Notes: generated from the sequence alone by a model not told the origin. Shown: positions 1-13,020, numbered from the stretch's first letter. The stretch: DNA of 64,000 nt from Saccopteryx bilineata (GCF_036850765.1 NC_089490.1:292560982-292624981), one strand, 5' to 3'. Numbers and translations are program-made.

Positions 1-1015
1 GTTTATTTTGATATCAGTTTCTCTTGCTGAGCAAAAACGTTTTATTCTGATGTAGTCTCATTCACTTATTTTTGCCTTCACTTCTCTTGCCATTGGAGTC
101 AAGTTCAAAGAAATAAAAGGCATCTATATCGGAAAAGAAGAAGTAAAGGTATCACTTTTTGCTGATGATATGGTCCTATACATCGAAAACCCGAAGGACT
201 CCACGAAAAGATTACTAGAAACAATAAACCAATACAGTAAGGTCGCAGGATACAAAATTAACATACAAGAGTCCATAGCCTTTCTATATGCCAACAATGA
301 AATATTAGAAAACGAACTCAAAAAAATAATCCCCTTCACGATTGCAACAAAAAAAATAAAATACCTAGGAATAAACATAACAAAGAATGAAAACTACAAG
401 GCATTGTTGAGAGAAATAGAAAAAGACACAATGAGATAGAAAAACATTCCTTGTTCTTGGATAGGAAGAATAAATATAACTAAAATGGCCATATTACCCA
501 AAGCAATATATAAATTTAATGCAATTCCCATCAAAATTCCTATGACATTTTTTAAAGAAATGGAACAAAAAATCATCAGATTTATATGGAACTATAAAAA
601 ACCCCGAATAGCCAAAGCAATCCTAAGGAAAAAGAATGAAGCTGGGGGCATTACAATACCTGACTTTAAACTATATTGTAGGGCCACAATAATCAAAACA
701 GCATGGTATTGGCAGAAAAATAGACACTCAGACCAATGGAACAGAATAGAAAGCCCAGAAATAAAACCACATATATATGGTCAAATAATCTTTGATAAAG
801 GGGCCAACAACACACAATGGAGAAAAGAAAGCCTCTTCAACAAATGGTGTTGGGAAAACTGGAAAGCCACATGTAAAAGAATGAAACTCGACTACAGCTT
901 GTCCCCGTGTACTAAAATTAATTCAAAATGGATCAAAGACCTAAATATAAGACCTGAAACAATAAAGTACATAGAAGAAGACATAGGTACTAAACTCATG
1001 GACCTGGGTTTTAAA
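1..1015. mobile_element. Young L1 fragment with 5' inversion (twin priming)
   Basis: Two pieces of the same L1 ORF2 lie head to head. Bases 1-107 are on the minus strand and match the segment after the [11 protein letters not shown] motif. Bases 108-1015 are on the plus strand and run from the reverse transcriptase core (SLFADDM at about 150-175) through the thumb region to [13 protein letters not shown]. In an uninterrupted L1 the second piece ends almost exactly where the first begins, so the junction is an inversion with only about a dozen bases lost. This is the structure left by twin priming during target-primed reverse transcription. The plus part has an 18-bp in-frame deletion near 387 and a TAG stop near 437. 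The 3' end and left target duplication lie outside the window, so insertion boundaries are only partly visible. Confidence 0.85.
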
Positions 1016-2509
1016 GCTAGTTTTCTAAAGCCCATTGACATGCATTTCTTTATGTTTGCACAAAGGGCCCTCACTCACAAAGTTTCTTGGTGTTTGCATC
1101 CAAGAGACATTCACTCAGGGCTTTTAACTAAAGTTTCCCAATCCAAGTCATAGAGGGTTCAAGGTTAGATAGGCGATTCCCTACATATACCAGTAAGTTT
1201 TATTTAGTTTAAAAAGAGCTGCCAAGTATGAGAATAAGTTTTTCTTTTCAGAGAAATCTAGTTTTTCTAATAATGAAGCCATTTCTCAAAATAGGTTGTA
1301 ACTCTTCCTGTATAGAAATTGAAACAAGAATCACTAAAAAATTTATAATCTAACATTTTTTTATTGTTGTTGTTCATCTGAATAATGGCATTATCCAAGA
1401 TATTTTACCTGGGGGTATAAAGGACACCTTAAATTATAACCTGATAAATTGGTTGGACCACAAACAATTTGGTTACTAAATTTATATTCGATAGACTGTG
1501 TTTCACATTATTTGCAGCTGTTTTTCAGAAAGGAAAAGTGTTTTGGTTATAGCCAAGAAAATTTGAATTAAACAAACAAACAAACATAAACCAGCTCAAG
1601 TGAAGAGGAGGGGTCTGGAATTAAAATATCAGATCCTGGGGGTTCCCACATTCTTCTGGAACTACATACATCCTTTCTTGTTGGCAGCTGCTCCATCCCC
1701 TTCCTGTAGGCAAACAAGACCCGCATGTTCTATTACTGCCTAAATAATTTCATTCATGATTTTAGGTACTTTTAAACATAATTCAAATGATTATTGTTAT
1801 CTATTTCTCAGCAGTTTACAGAATCAGAATTTCAGTTGAAGGGATTTGCTTTGGTAAAGTTTTATTGATTTGCTTGGGTAAAGTGTCCATCCTCATAACA
1901 TCAAATCTCATTGTGCCAAGAGGGGCATTCCATTGTTAAACATTGGCTGTGAGTGAGAAGAAGGCGTATCCTCCAAAATGGCAATGTCGATGATAAAAAT
2001 AAGAAGATAGATTTTTAAAAAATATATTTGTTTTTGTAATATCCAGAATACAGTGTCACAATTCTGGAAACATTTTCAGAAAAGTCCTGAAGTTATTTTG
2101 TGATATGGTTCCATTCAGACAAAGAAAATACCTCTGAACTCTTAATAAGGACTAAGCAATTCCTGGATACAGTTTTTAAAAAATAAAACAAAGTATATAA
2201 AGATATTTCAAAAAATCTATACCTTATGCCAGAAAGAACTCTTTGTTCATCCATGCATCCCTAATGCAGTCTCTGCTACTGGGTAAGTATTGAATATACA
2301 TCTAATAAATGGAGGAGCAAATTGTGAAACAATGTCTCTTTAAAATTGATATCACTGTGTGATAAAATTAGCATTGCATTTTAATAAGAACTGATATTGG
2401 CATAGCAACCACCTTTTTGAAAATTCACTCAATAGCTGCTTTAATTGAATAAGGCAATGAGCATCTGACTTTATTTAACATTTACCATATAAAATGTTTC
2501 ACTCAAAAG
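1016..2509. other. Unassigned AT-rich sequence
   Basis: No gene or clear mobile element is visible. There is a short (AAAC)n run near 1570-1588. A weak L2-like 3' end, including an ATAAATG motif, may lie at about 2240-2330, but it is too diverged to call. Confidence 0.5.
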
Positions 2510-2542
2510 TACACACACACAAACACACACACACACACACAC
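2510..2542. repeat. (CA)n microsatellite
   Basis: About 16 CA units with one AA interruption at 2521-2522. Confidence 0.95.
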
Positions 2543-2961
2543 TTAGACTTTGTCAAACAATAGTACAATGAGCTCTGAATCTCAGATTAGGGAAAAAACA
2601 CTCAATTTTATCACTTCAAAAATATAAGTAATATTTCTCTTGTAGAAAGCTTTAACCTTTAAATGTTGTTTCATTGATTTATGACAAGCAGTTCCAACTA
2701 ACATAATATTGTATTGAAAGTACATTGCAATTGAATAATGTGCATTTTAACCCCTACAAAAAGCTAACTATGTCATATCTAGAAAAACTAAAGTCAATGA
2801 AAATTTATATTTGGGAGATGTTACTGAGTATTGGTAATACTTAAAATCAATTATAGTATTGTATTTGATCACTAGAAATCATATAAAAATATCGTTAGGA
2901 AATGTCTTGGGACATATATATTGAGCCATTATATAAAGTAAAAACTAGGCCACAATACTTT

Positions 2962-3164
2962 TTTAAAAAGTTTTTTTTTCTATTGTTGAGAGAGAAAAAG
3001 GGAGGTGGGAGAAAGGGGAATGAGAGAGAAAAATATCAAGTCCTTCTTTTCACTTGGTTGTATATTGACTGATTGATTTTTATAAGTGTCACAACCAGGG
3101 ATCAAACCCATGACCTCCTGTGTGATGGATCAATGTTTTATCCACTGAGACACCTAGACAGGGC
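2962..3164 (-). mobile_element. Old tRNA-derived bat SINE
   Basis: Read on the minus strand it starts with a tRNA-like head, with an A-box-like GTCTCAGTGGATAAAA and a B-box-like GGTTTGATCCC. A CT-rich body follows, then an A-rich tail at the left end. It is flanked by an imperfect 17-bp duplication (2945-2961 and 3165-3181, CTAGGCCA..TTACTTT) with a few mismatches. That divergence makes it older than the other SINEs here. It is not a working tRNA gene. Confidence 0.8.
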
Positions 3165-3731
3165 CTAGGCCATGTTACTTTGATGCATATTTTTATTACT
3201 GATTTTTATAACTGAACACACATTAAAATGCTAAGAAAAGTGGAATTTAGATGATTTTACTTTTTTTTTACATGTCTCAGTGAAAATGAACAGGCTAAAA
3301 GTGTCTTTAAACTCATTTCACATCTCAGTTACATGATCAAAATATCAGTGTTATTATAAATTTGTAAAATAATTATAAATAATGATGATATTTCTTCTTT
3401 TATCGATCAGTAATACTTGAAAGTGCACAAATAAAGAGAAGTGTTAATAAAGCATTGTAATTAGGGTTTCAAGAAATACTATTAAATATGTTTATGTCAT
3501 TTTAAAACAAATTTGATTGTTTGCATGCAAGAACAGTTATGTGAATTAGGAAGAAGTTCACCAACTAAAGCAAAGCATTCAACTTTTAAATACCTTTTAA
3601 TTTAACTCTTCCAAACATTGTAATAAATATTGTAAGATCACCAGCTTCAATATATATGAGAACTGTATAAAAATGCAACTTCTTTGGCCCCTACCACATC
3701 TTAAACTCTAGGTCTAGAAACAGTCAATCTG
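3165..3731. other. Unassigned AT-rich sequence
   Basis: Nothing recognisable on either strand. Confidence 0.5.

Positions 3732-3782
<51 letters not shown>
3732..3782. repeat. (TA)n microsatellite
   Basis: About 25 uninterrupted TA units. Confidence 0.97.
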
Positions 3783-3787
<5 letters not shown>

Positions 3788-5798
3788 CTTATGAAGTATC
3801 TTGATGCACTCTAGAATGTTGCACTCACAGGTTCTGAGAATAGAGATTCAATAAGGTCTTAGGCTGTTCATACACTTAGTAATGAAAGAAGCAATAATAT
3901 AAATGTATGTCTATAGAATTATGCCAATGAGACTTAGAAGCAAATATTTAAAAAACAATGCTTAAACAGTACTAAAATGCCTAAGATCATTGTTTGTATA
4001 AGAATTTTACTAAAGGTTCTGGGATGAAGAATCCAGCGCTTCTCCATTTGAATGGGGTGACAGAGCCAATGTGCCAAACTCAGAGCAGAATGCTCTCCTA
4101 ATAAGGCTGGGAAATTTTTTCAGATATTACTGCAATATTTTAGAAATGTAATTATTTTACTGACTATATAATAATTGTGCTACAAATGATCATAAAGCTG
4201 TTGAAAAAATCTTTAATTAATTAATGTTTTCATGGCTTATATTTGTAGTATATGTGACTTGTCAGTTTACCTGTGAAGGAATAATATTCAAGTGATTATT
4301 ATTAGCACTAACAATAAGATGTTTATTTTGGTACCCAAACAAAAATAAATAAATATCAACAAATATCCAAATATCTAGAAAGAAGAAAAAAACTTTAATA
4401 GTTTTGTTTCTGTTTCAAAAATGTAGAACATGGAAAAACCATTTTTCTGTATATTTTTAAATTTCAACTAACCATTTATCAATGGAAGTTAGTTTATATT
4501 TATGTTGCCTGTTGTGATAAATGAATGTATGTTTTCAGTTATTTTGTATTCTACATATTTACTCATTCGCAGAGAGAATAATGTGGTGTGATTTGGATAC
4601 TAATTTGAAAATCAATAACTTTTAGTTTTACACTAGGACATATGTAACTCATAAAATGTCCTTATATTTTCTGATGAGTTCTATATGGTAATAGAATGAT
4701 AATCATGTTAATATATTTTCTTAATATAAAGTTTTGTCCATGGCATTATATTCATTTGTACAATGTGTTTTTATACAAAAATGTTTTTACCTATTTAAGA
4801 GGTTGAGAAAAAAGTATCTCTGAAAGCAAGTGCTCATTGTATCAACTATACATAATTTAGAAAACATTAACATGTGGTAAATCCTTTCTCATACATTATT
4901 TTTTTCCTGTACCCATTATTTAAAAAGCAGACTCCTATGAGCTTGCTTATTCAACTAGAACTTTGATTCTTTGAACATATTTCTATTGGTGAATGCACTA
5001 GGTTTTAACAATAAATCTACATTTCATGGGCAGTTCCCCTCAGCATTAACACTTTCTGTTAATACTGTGTGAAAATTTAATAATAAGCCAAAGTCACTTG
5101 AAACATTTCAGGTAAGATAAATTTCATTTTCATCATGGTTTTGTAGATTTCTTCCTGTAGACAATGCAATCTGCATAGCTTTGGAAATTGAACCCCATTG
5201 ACAAGGGAGTTTTCATTTCCTTCATACAGATACATTTTCTTAAGTATTTTATTGTACTACTTGAGTTCATGAAGATGGCTAGAAAGAGGACTCTGATCAT
5301 CTCAGTAAGTTCCAGGTTATTAGAAGGGGCCTCATAGAAATGAGAAAGAACAATAAACAGTAGGCAGCCAATCTGTAACTCAGGGCAACTACATCCCCAG
5401 TTGACATACAAACTCCTCTCTCCCTCACCTTATCTCTCCAAAAGGAGATCTACTTTATTCCTTCCTCTAACTCTGCCTTCCTAACATCTTCCTTTCTCTT
5501 TCATTGACTCCACTGCGTATGTATTCTCATGTTCAGAGTTTTTGAACTAACTTTATTTACTCTATAACATGGCTACTACCTGCTTCTAACTTTTGTTACC
5601 TTGCTGCTGCTGCTGATTGTGTTCTATTGGTCTCTGTGTGTTTGTGTGGTTTCGTGCTCTCTCTAATCTTTACATTTCTCTTTATATGTCATATACTCAG
5701 ACTCCTGCAGGAAGACTGATTCTCAATACTTTTAAAACCAATGAGAAGCATACCTATTGTTCAGAGCCTTATGCCAGTGTATCTCAAGATACAGCCAT
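3783..5798. other. Unassigned AT-rich sequence
   Basis: Open frames are short, with no recognisable domain. The longest, at about 5133-5411 on the minus strand (92 codons), shows no family resemblance and is probably chance. Confidence 0.5.
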
Positions 5799-7005
5799 AA
5801 GAAATTAGACTACAGGGCCGTCAGCCCCATCTACGACACTGTGGACGAGCCTAGGGTATTTCTTCCAAGAAGCAGGTAAACTGATCTCATTTGCACAAGG
5901 GCCACTTAACTATGTATTGCCTGAATAGTCAGGTTTTTTATTCTTCCCTCAAAGATCTCTGTTGTGGGTGTTGATAGTCCTATTTTCTGCTGCTTTGCTT
6001 AATATATAGTGTTTCCTTTATCCCTCCTACCTCAATGCCCCACTCATATTTCAGGCTGGGACCTACTCCTAAATTAGAGCTCTCTTTCCCCCTTTTGCCA
6101 ACTTCTATTATGATTCTACTTTTGCCACCCAGCTTAGTGCATCCCAAGGTACTCTTTACCAAGCCACAGTCGCAGAGCTCCAGGGAAGAGCAACCTGGTC
6201 TCATCTCTCCAGGTAGAGGAGAACAGAAGCTCCATATCCACACATGCTACAAATAGCTTTTCCAGTCTACCTGAATCATTACCAGCTAGAGCAGCGGTCA
6301 CTGGGACTTGGACATGAGCTGCAAAGTATAGAATGGTGACAACAATTCCAGTGCCATGAGGACTTTTCCTGGATGTGGACTTTCCTGGACTCCTGCTCCC
6401 TGTAACAGCTCCTAACAGACTGAACTGTGGTTGGGTTGCATTTTTCAGGGATTTGGCATGGTGATGGGGCCAACTTGGACTTGGTGAACATGTTAAGGAC
6501 ACTCCTCTTTTATGGATTCTTGCTGTATTGGCCAAGAGTTTGCTTAAAGGCTTTTAATCACTGTAAAAAAAATAGAAGACTGGATAAAGAAGATGGAGCA
6601 CATATACACCATGGTATACTATTCAGCTAGAAGAAATGATGACATCGGATCACTTACAGCAGAATGGTGGAATCTTGATAACAGTATGTGGAGTGAAATA
6701 AGTGAATCAGAAAAAAACAAGAACTGCAGGATTCCAGACATTGGTGGGACATAAAAACGAGACTAAGAGACATGAACATGGACGGGGGGTGGGGGGAGGG
6801 AAGGAGGGAGAGGGGGAGGGGGGGAGGGGTACAAAGAAAGCTGGATAGAGGGTGACGGAGGACGATCTCTCTTTGGGTGATGGGTATGCAACAGAACTAA
6901 ATGACAAGATAGCCTGGAAATGTTTTCTTTGAATATATGTACCCTAATTTATTGATGTCACCCCATTATAATAAAATTTTATTTATAAAAAAAAAGAAAT
7001 TAGAC
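5799..7005 (+). mobile_element. Chimeric retroposon: unknown 5' part joined to an L1 3' end
   Basis: A perfect 12-bp repeat, AAGAAATTAGAC, occurs at 5799-5810 and 6994-7005 and brackets 1183 bp. The right part, from about 6573 to 6993, is the 3' end of an L1. It has the ORF2 C-terminus (IYTMVYYSAR-like region near 6600), a G-rich 3'UTR tract at 6781-6830, AATAAAA near 6970 and an A-rich tail. The left part, about 5811-6570, does not match any L1 segment in this window and has higher GC than its surroundings. It ends in a run of A just before the L1 portion. One tail and one pair of duplications suggest the whole unit inserted in one event. The alternative is that an L1 end landed beside older sequence and the 12-bp match is chance. 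Confidence 0.6.
6781..6830 (+). repeat. G-rich polypurine tract of L1 3'UTR
   Basis: Repeated runs of three to six G separated by one to three bases, at the usual place in an L1 3'UTR between the ORF2 stop and the tail. Several G-quadruplex arrangements are possible on the plus strand. Confidence 0.85.
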
Positions 7006-7639
7006 AAGAGTGTATTAATGATTGCTAGTGAAGTACATGCTCTATTAAATATATGATTTCCAAACTACAATGTAGCATTTCAATAAATAACAAGAAATCA
7101 AAGTTACTGCATACAAAACAAAATGTAAGAAGTAGAAAAATATTAGGAAGGAAATGGTATTGATTAAATATCAACACTTTTCTTCCCTTGGATGTTGCAT
7201 ACCTGAGTTAGTGTGTCATCCACAAAGCAAAGCCTCTTTCATGATCAAAAGGAGGCTTTAACATTAAATAAATATATCAAGAAAGGTGGTATTATAGGCA
7301 TCTTTCCTGGTTTTAGTCATATTCAAACACATATAAATATACAACACAGCACTCAGGATAATGTTCTTAGCTTGAGTATTTATTTTAAAAATCCAATAAA
7401 AGTGACAATCATATAAAGGATTGCGAGAGATAGAGCCTAACAATTTTTCATTTTCACTGGGCATGGTAGAACTAACAAATATGTTCTGGCAGTGCTTGTG
7501 AGATACTCTGTGTGATTTTAGGATTTTAATGAACCATTATTCCCTGCTGCTTCAACCCCTCCTGTATCAAATCATGATTAGTGTATATCAAGATACATTT
7601 ACTTCTGTGTCTGTCAAGAGCAGCTAACTGTTGAAATAG
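7006..7639. other. Unassigned AT-rich sequence
   Basis: No recognisable gene or element. Confidence 0.5.
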
Positions 7640-7970
7640 TGTCATGTAGTAAAAAGGGCCTTTTTTGGGATTTGAAATAAGCGGGATTTGAATTCTCACA
7701 CTAGCAGGCTGTTCAGTCTGTTCTCTCAAATAAATCCATTTGGTTGTTGGTTGCCAGATTTTATCAGCTATTTTTCCTACCGTACTTTTCAGTGTCACTT
7801 AAAAATAAGGCTTGAAAACATGCCTGTAGCATTTCCTCTGCCTATTTTTACATGAACTTTTGGTACCTCAATGTCTCCAACAAGTACTTCAAAACACTTG
7901 AGATTAATAATGCCTACCTTTCTCTCTACCTTGGAGGATTGTTGAAAGAAACAAATGAGCCTCAGTGGAG
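7640..7970 (+). repeat. Probable MIR remnant (split)
   Basis: GGGATTTGAATTCTCACACT near 7682 resembles the MIR B-box region. AATAATGCCTACCTTTCT near 7907 followed by GGATTGTTGAAAG resembles the MIR 3' half. About 120 bp between them do not fit, so the copy is interrupted or heavily diverged. Confidence 0.5.
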
Positions 7971-9921
7971 AAGAGTGAGTGCCTCCAGGAGACATAATAG
8001 CAATTCAGACGCTCAGACCAAAAGCTTGGAAGAGAATCAGCCAGGCGAAAACTAGAAAGACAGAAAGTCAGCAATAAAAAGAGCAGGCAAAAAAGAATTG
8101 CCGATGTTTAATATTATATGCCCTGAATTTTTCATCCTCTAATATGAGTCAAAAATATAAAGAATACGTCTCTCAGTTATAAATGAACACACAGGAAAAT
8201 GAACACACAAAAGTAGAAAAATATTGAAGTCATTCAAGAAGACAAAAAAAAAAAAAGAGAGCAGCTACATGTCAAAAAGTTATGCTCTTAATTATTTTCA
8301 AAGAACTTTAAAGAACATCTATATAGACATTCATATTTCAGAAAGTAAGGGATCTGCAGTGAAGTTCAGGATTACAGAGAAAAATGCACAGAATATTCAT
8401 GAGGGAAGAAGAATCAGAATCACTGGAATACTTTCACTCAGTATTTAAATCAAAAAGTGAAACTATAAAGAGTGAAAAAGTAACACTTAATTTAAAGGGT
8501 ATGTTATTATATATTTATCATTTTCATGTAAAACTTGGCAGATTGGGGATTTATAGAGAAGAGTAATTATTAAAACTCTGACAGATATATAGATTTTTAT
8601 ATAATAATCTTTGAAAAAATATACCAATTAAATGTGTTTAATATATTAAGCATCGCAGGTAGGTAGGAACATGGCATAATTCCTGTCATATTAGGGGAAA
8701 AAATGTAGATACTATGTCAATATTATAAAAAAATTTAGTTAAAGTGTTTATTATGTGATATGCTATGAAAGAAAGAATAAACATTTCTGATTTTTATTGT
8801 AATCCAATGTGAATATAGCAGTTCACAGTGGAAATTAAAAATAAAATATGAGCAATACTGGTAAGATTATAAATTAAAAAATAGATGGATAAAACTGGTA
8901 TGAACCACAATTAACATTGGGTTACAGTAGACCTCTTTTGAATTTTCTGCATAGTAACTCATCTTAGAATTACTGGCTAATTTATGTCTGATAATTAGGT
9001 TATTTTTAGCACTGTGTTGTTTTATGTGTCTCAACGCCCATGGTCACACTTGATTGGAAAAGAGGTGCTAACAGCCATAATATGAATTGGGATGTCCTTG
9101 TCTAAGGTTTTAGCTAATGGGACTAAAACAGCTGCAGTTAATCTTGTTCCTATGGCTAATGTAGTAAATATTTCCTTTTTAACTTGGGAGTTTCAAATGG
9201 CTAAATATTAAGCCATGTAGGAAATTCTGTTCATAACTGAGAGAACAAGATAAGATAAAAAGAAACTCAGAGATTTTAGTTGGTATTTGACTTACTCATT
9301 TCAGCTATTTAGAATAAATTTAATTTCAGTTATTTCTATAATTTATTTGATTACTGAGATAAACTTCTATCTCAAGAGCTGTTGGTAATTTCTGTTTTAT
9401 TTTCTTTTGTTTTCAGTTTTTACTTCAGTATAAAGGTATTTTTTTGTTAGTTTGTTTGTTTGTCATCCAAGCATTTATCAACACTTGAGGATTTGTTTGA
9501 TTTTGGGAAAACCATACTTCACACACTAGACCTCGTTAGAACATTAGACCCAGGCTATGACAAGCACTTCATTTTATATCCCTGCCAACAGTGATAGGAC
9601 TATACACAAGTTTTAATCTGAGTCATTACCATTAGTGCTAACCATCTCTATGGGGCTAGAATAATCCACAAAACACTACAATGTTGGAGCAAGGGTCTCT
9701 TTCTCCATGTGGATAAGAATAAAAAATATATCTTTTCTACTTATGAAAAGCTATCTTGTATCTATAAGAGGAGACAGACTTAATTTGTTTTATTGTGAAG
9801 TTGACACAATGCAATGGCAAGAAGGAGAGAGAGAGTGAGAGAGGTTGTGACACTGTAGAGCTGATAACCAAGGACCTTTATGCTGCTATGCATTTTCAGA
9901 TTTATTGGTCATTTAATTCCC
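7971..9921. other. Unassigned AT-rich sequence
   Basis: No credible gene. Frames of 60-84 codons occur but lack family features. A short GA-rich run lies at about 9824-9842. Confidence 0.5.
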
Positions 9922-9931
9922 TTTATTGTTT

Positions 9932-10324
9932 TTGTTTTTTATTGCTTTTTTGTTTGTGTGTGAGAGAGAGAGACAAACATACAGACGCGGACACACAGAC
10001 AGGAAGGAAGAGAGATGAGAAGCATCTCTTCTTCATTTCAGCACCTTAGCTGTTCATTGATTGTTTTCTCATATGTTCCCTGATAGGGGGAAACCAGCTG
10101 AGCCAGTAACTCCTTGCTCAAGCCAGCGATGTTGGACTTCAAACCAGTGAACTTGGGCTCAAGCCAGTGACCTTTGGCTTCAAGCCAGCAAACATACGGT
10201 CATGTCTATGATCCAAATTCAAGCTGGTGAGCCCGCACTCAAGCTGGCAACCTGAGTTTCAAACCTGGGTTCTCAGTGTGCTAGGTCAACCCTCTATCCA
10301 CTATGCCACTACCTGGTCAGGCAA
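9932..10324 (-). mobile_element. Bat tRNA-SINE, family A, long variant
   Basis: Minus-strand SINE. The head at the right end reads as GCCTGACCAGGTAGTGGCATAGTGGATAGAG, with a B-box-like GGTTTGAAAC. The body has many repeated CAAGCCAG(T/C)GA-type modules, followed by the family signature TGAACAATGAACAGCTAAGGTGCTG-like region and a CT-rich tail ending at 9932. A 10-bp duplication, TTTATTGTTT, flanks it at 9922-9931 and 10325-10334. The iterated middle makes it longer than copies such as 59471-59825. Confidence 0.85.
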
Positions 10325-10949
10325 TTTATTGTTTAACTCAGTTTGTATGAGGCTTTCTATTACTAGCAATATATCCTAATATATTTAGTCTTTGTTAGAG
10401 TACTGTCTTTTGCAAAAAAAAAATCAAAACTAAGTATTTCATCGGGATTTTGCATAATGGGATTTGGTGTCACTTAGATCTGGCATTCTTAGAAGGGAGA
10501 ATTTACAAAAAGGTAGGACACAATAACAAGGAAACTGATGTTCAAGACAATACCTCTTTAAAAGGCTAGTGTTATGGCACACATAGCTCCATGCTGTGTT
10601 CCACATAACTTGGGTCTTTCCTTCTGTCAGTTGTCAGCCCATGCTGCATAAAACGCAGGCAACATAAGAAGATAAGCGCCTCTTTAAAATTCACCAGGTG
10701 TCTTAAGAAGACCAGCATTAAATTAGAGATGCCTAGACTCACTTATTTGGGGAAAAAAAATCTTAATAGAGAAATCAGAAAAAAATAATAAAAATTAATA
10801 TATAAAATACCTTTGGAAAAATAAAAAGAAATTTGCAAACAGATAAAAAAGAACAGGAAAACAGGAACCTCCATAGGCTTTTATGGCAAAAAAATCTTCA
10901 AGACCTGCAAAGTAGAAAAAAAAAAAGTAGTATATCTGTCAGATTGTCC
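10325..10949. other. Unassigned sequence
   Basis: AT-rich; A-rich stretches near 10740-10930. No element named. Confidence 0.5.
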
Positions 10950-11990
10950 AGAGAGAACCAGAGCTAGTAAAACTGTTAAGGAACTGGATAACATGATTTA
11001 GGGATGGCAAGTCTGAAAGCTGCAGGGGCACCTGTTGGGATGGAAACACAGGCAGGACTCAACGCTGGTCTTGAGACAGAATTCTTGCTTTTAGAAGAAC
11101 CTCAGTTTTGTTCTTAAGGCCTTCAACTATTGATGAGGCTGAGCCACATTGTCCAGGTTTGTCTCCTATACTTTAATTGACTGTAGATGTTAACTACTAC
11201 GATGTGTATTTTTTAACACCACCAAGCAGTTCTCCAATTCTCAGTTGACAATGAATGGGTTTCCTAGAAATTAAACTCAATTTTTACACTACCTTGAGAT
11301 AGTGTCAGATGGCACAGGTTAAGAGATCAGTACCACAATACTGTCCCCACTTCAGTTGTCAATCTTAAGTCCAGGTTATTAATTGTGTTTTTGACTGACT
11401 AGCTATAAATTGGCAGTTCTCAGGACTACCTCTTTGGGTTTGATTAATTTGCTAGAGCACTTACAGAACTTGGGTAGGTAATTTTCTTACTAGATTACTA
11501 GTTTATTACAAAGTATATTACAGGATACCCATGAACACCCAGATGAAGAGATGCATAGGATAAAGTCTAGAATGGTGTCAAAACACAGAAATAGTTGTAC
11601 CTGTATAATTTGAAGTGAGTCACTCTGCCAGCAACCTGGAAGCTGTCTGAATCTGTTAAGGTGTTTTTAAGAAAGCTTCATTACATAGATCATATTGATT
11701 AAATCATTGCTTGCTGCTGTTTAAATTCAATCTTCAGCCTCTCCTCTCTTCATAGGTGGTGATGGGAAGGTAAGACTGAAAGATTCAGCCCTCTAATCAC
11801 ATGGTTGGTTTCTTAGATGGAGGGTGATGGCTTTCCAAAAGTCACTTCAATTAACATAATTTAAGGTGTGTTTAAAATGGGCTTACATGCCTAAAAAAAC
11901 AGCCATTTTTATCTTTATAGCTCTGGTGGGATTTCAAGAACTCAGGGGAAAAGATCAAGTATTATAACAAAATATCATATGTTTAATTGC
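10950..11990. repeat. Ancient mammal-wide interspersed repeat(s), unnamed
   Basis: Two blocks read like repeats familiar from many mammalian genomes. In the first, 10950-11260, the phrase CTTAAGGCCTTCAACTATTG follows a CAGAATTCTTGC motif. In the second, 11290-11990, TTTGCTAGAGCACTTACAGAACTTGG, a CCAGATGAAGAGATGCATAGG motif and TCTAATCACATGGTTGGTT appear in order. I recognise the wording as repetitive but cannot name the family with confidence; LTR-type or old L1 3'UTR are both possible. No coding potential was seen. Confidence 0.5.
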
Positions 11991-12869
11991 TCTATGGCTT
12001 AACAATTTCCAAGTGTTTGGAATCTATGAGCCAGCATAGAAAAAAACAAGAATATATATTTATTATAAATCACAATATCACAGCACATCTATAAATACCT
12101 TCATTAGCAACACCTAAATTAACTACTTTGATTAAAAAACTGGGTACTATACAGCCTAAAATGACACATAAAACTATTCATCATACTTGCTAAATACATA
12201 GCAGACGGCATTTAGTGGAAGAGCCAATTAGCAAATTTAAAATAAATGTCTGAAAATTTTATAAAATTTATAAATATATGGATGTTCTTTAAATTGAATA
12301 TATTCACATGGGGCCAACAGGATAAAGAGGAAAACAAATGATCAGTTGCTACAACACAACAGTGACAATGAGAACAAATGCTAGAATCTATGAATTAAAA
12401 AAGGGCCATTATAGGTTTTGTGAAGTGGCTTAACAGATGTCACATATGTCTCAGCAGTACTGTGTTACTGTGTTTTAAATAGTTCGCAGAAAGTCACTGA
12501 AATGATGGTGAAAGGGATAGCAGTGAGTGAATGGTGAAATGAGTGGTGTCTCCATATACTTTGATGGTAGCAAGATTTCATGATGCCTTGACTATAGTGT
12601 ATTAGGAAAAGAGGGGAGTCATTTTTTTACTTATTTTCTCAAGTTTTGATTGGGACACAGGAAGAATGCAGACAGTATTAAGGTTGGGAGTGATGGAGGG
12701 TCTAATGCCATGGCCAGGATTTTCCTTTGGGTTATGTGAAGCCTGAACATACTCAGTCTCTTCCTGCTTCACCTACGCAGGCCTTCTTTCTTCCCTAGAA
12801 TCTTCAGACCTGTGTAGAGTTTACTGCTGCAGAGGCAATTTTTTTTCCTATTGGCTCACTTTCTTTAGG
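11991..12869. other. Unassigned sequence
   Basis: No recognised gene or repeat. Confidence 0.5.
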
Positions 12870-13020
12870 CTTTTGCCCAAATGTCACTTACTCAGTGAGG
12901 TCTTTCCTGGCTGGATTTTATTTAATTATACTCAATCCAAAACTTCTATATTTATTATCTTTCTTTCATATTTATTATTTTTCCCCCTTTGGCATTCATA
13001 TCTAGAAAAATAATGCAGTT
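12870..13020 (+). repeat. L2 LINE 3'-region fragment
   Basis: CCAAATGTCACTTACTCAGTGAGGTCTTTCCTGGC is close to the widely conserved L2 wording (AAATGTCACCTCCTCAGAGAGGCCTTCCCTG). A degenerate T-rich stretch follows, as in L2 copies. Confidence 0.75.

Noticed and set aside
10950..11990. Naming a specific LTR or L1M subfamily
   Set aside because: I recognise the wording as repetitive but cannot assign a name without a library search.
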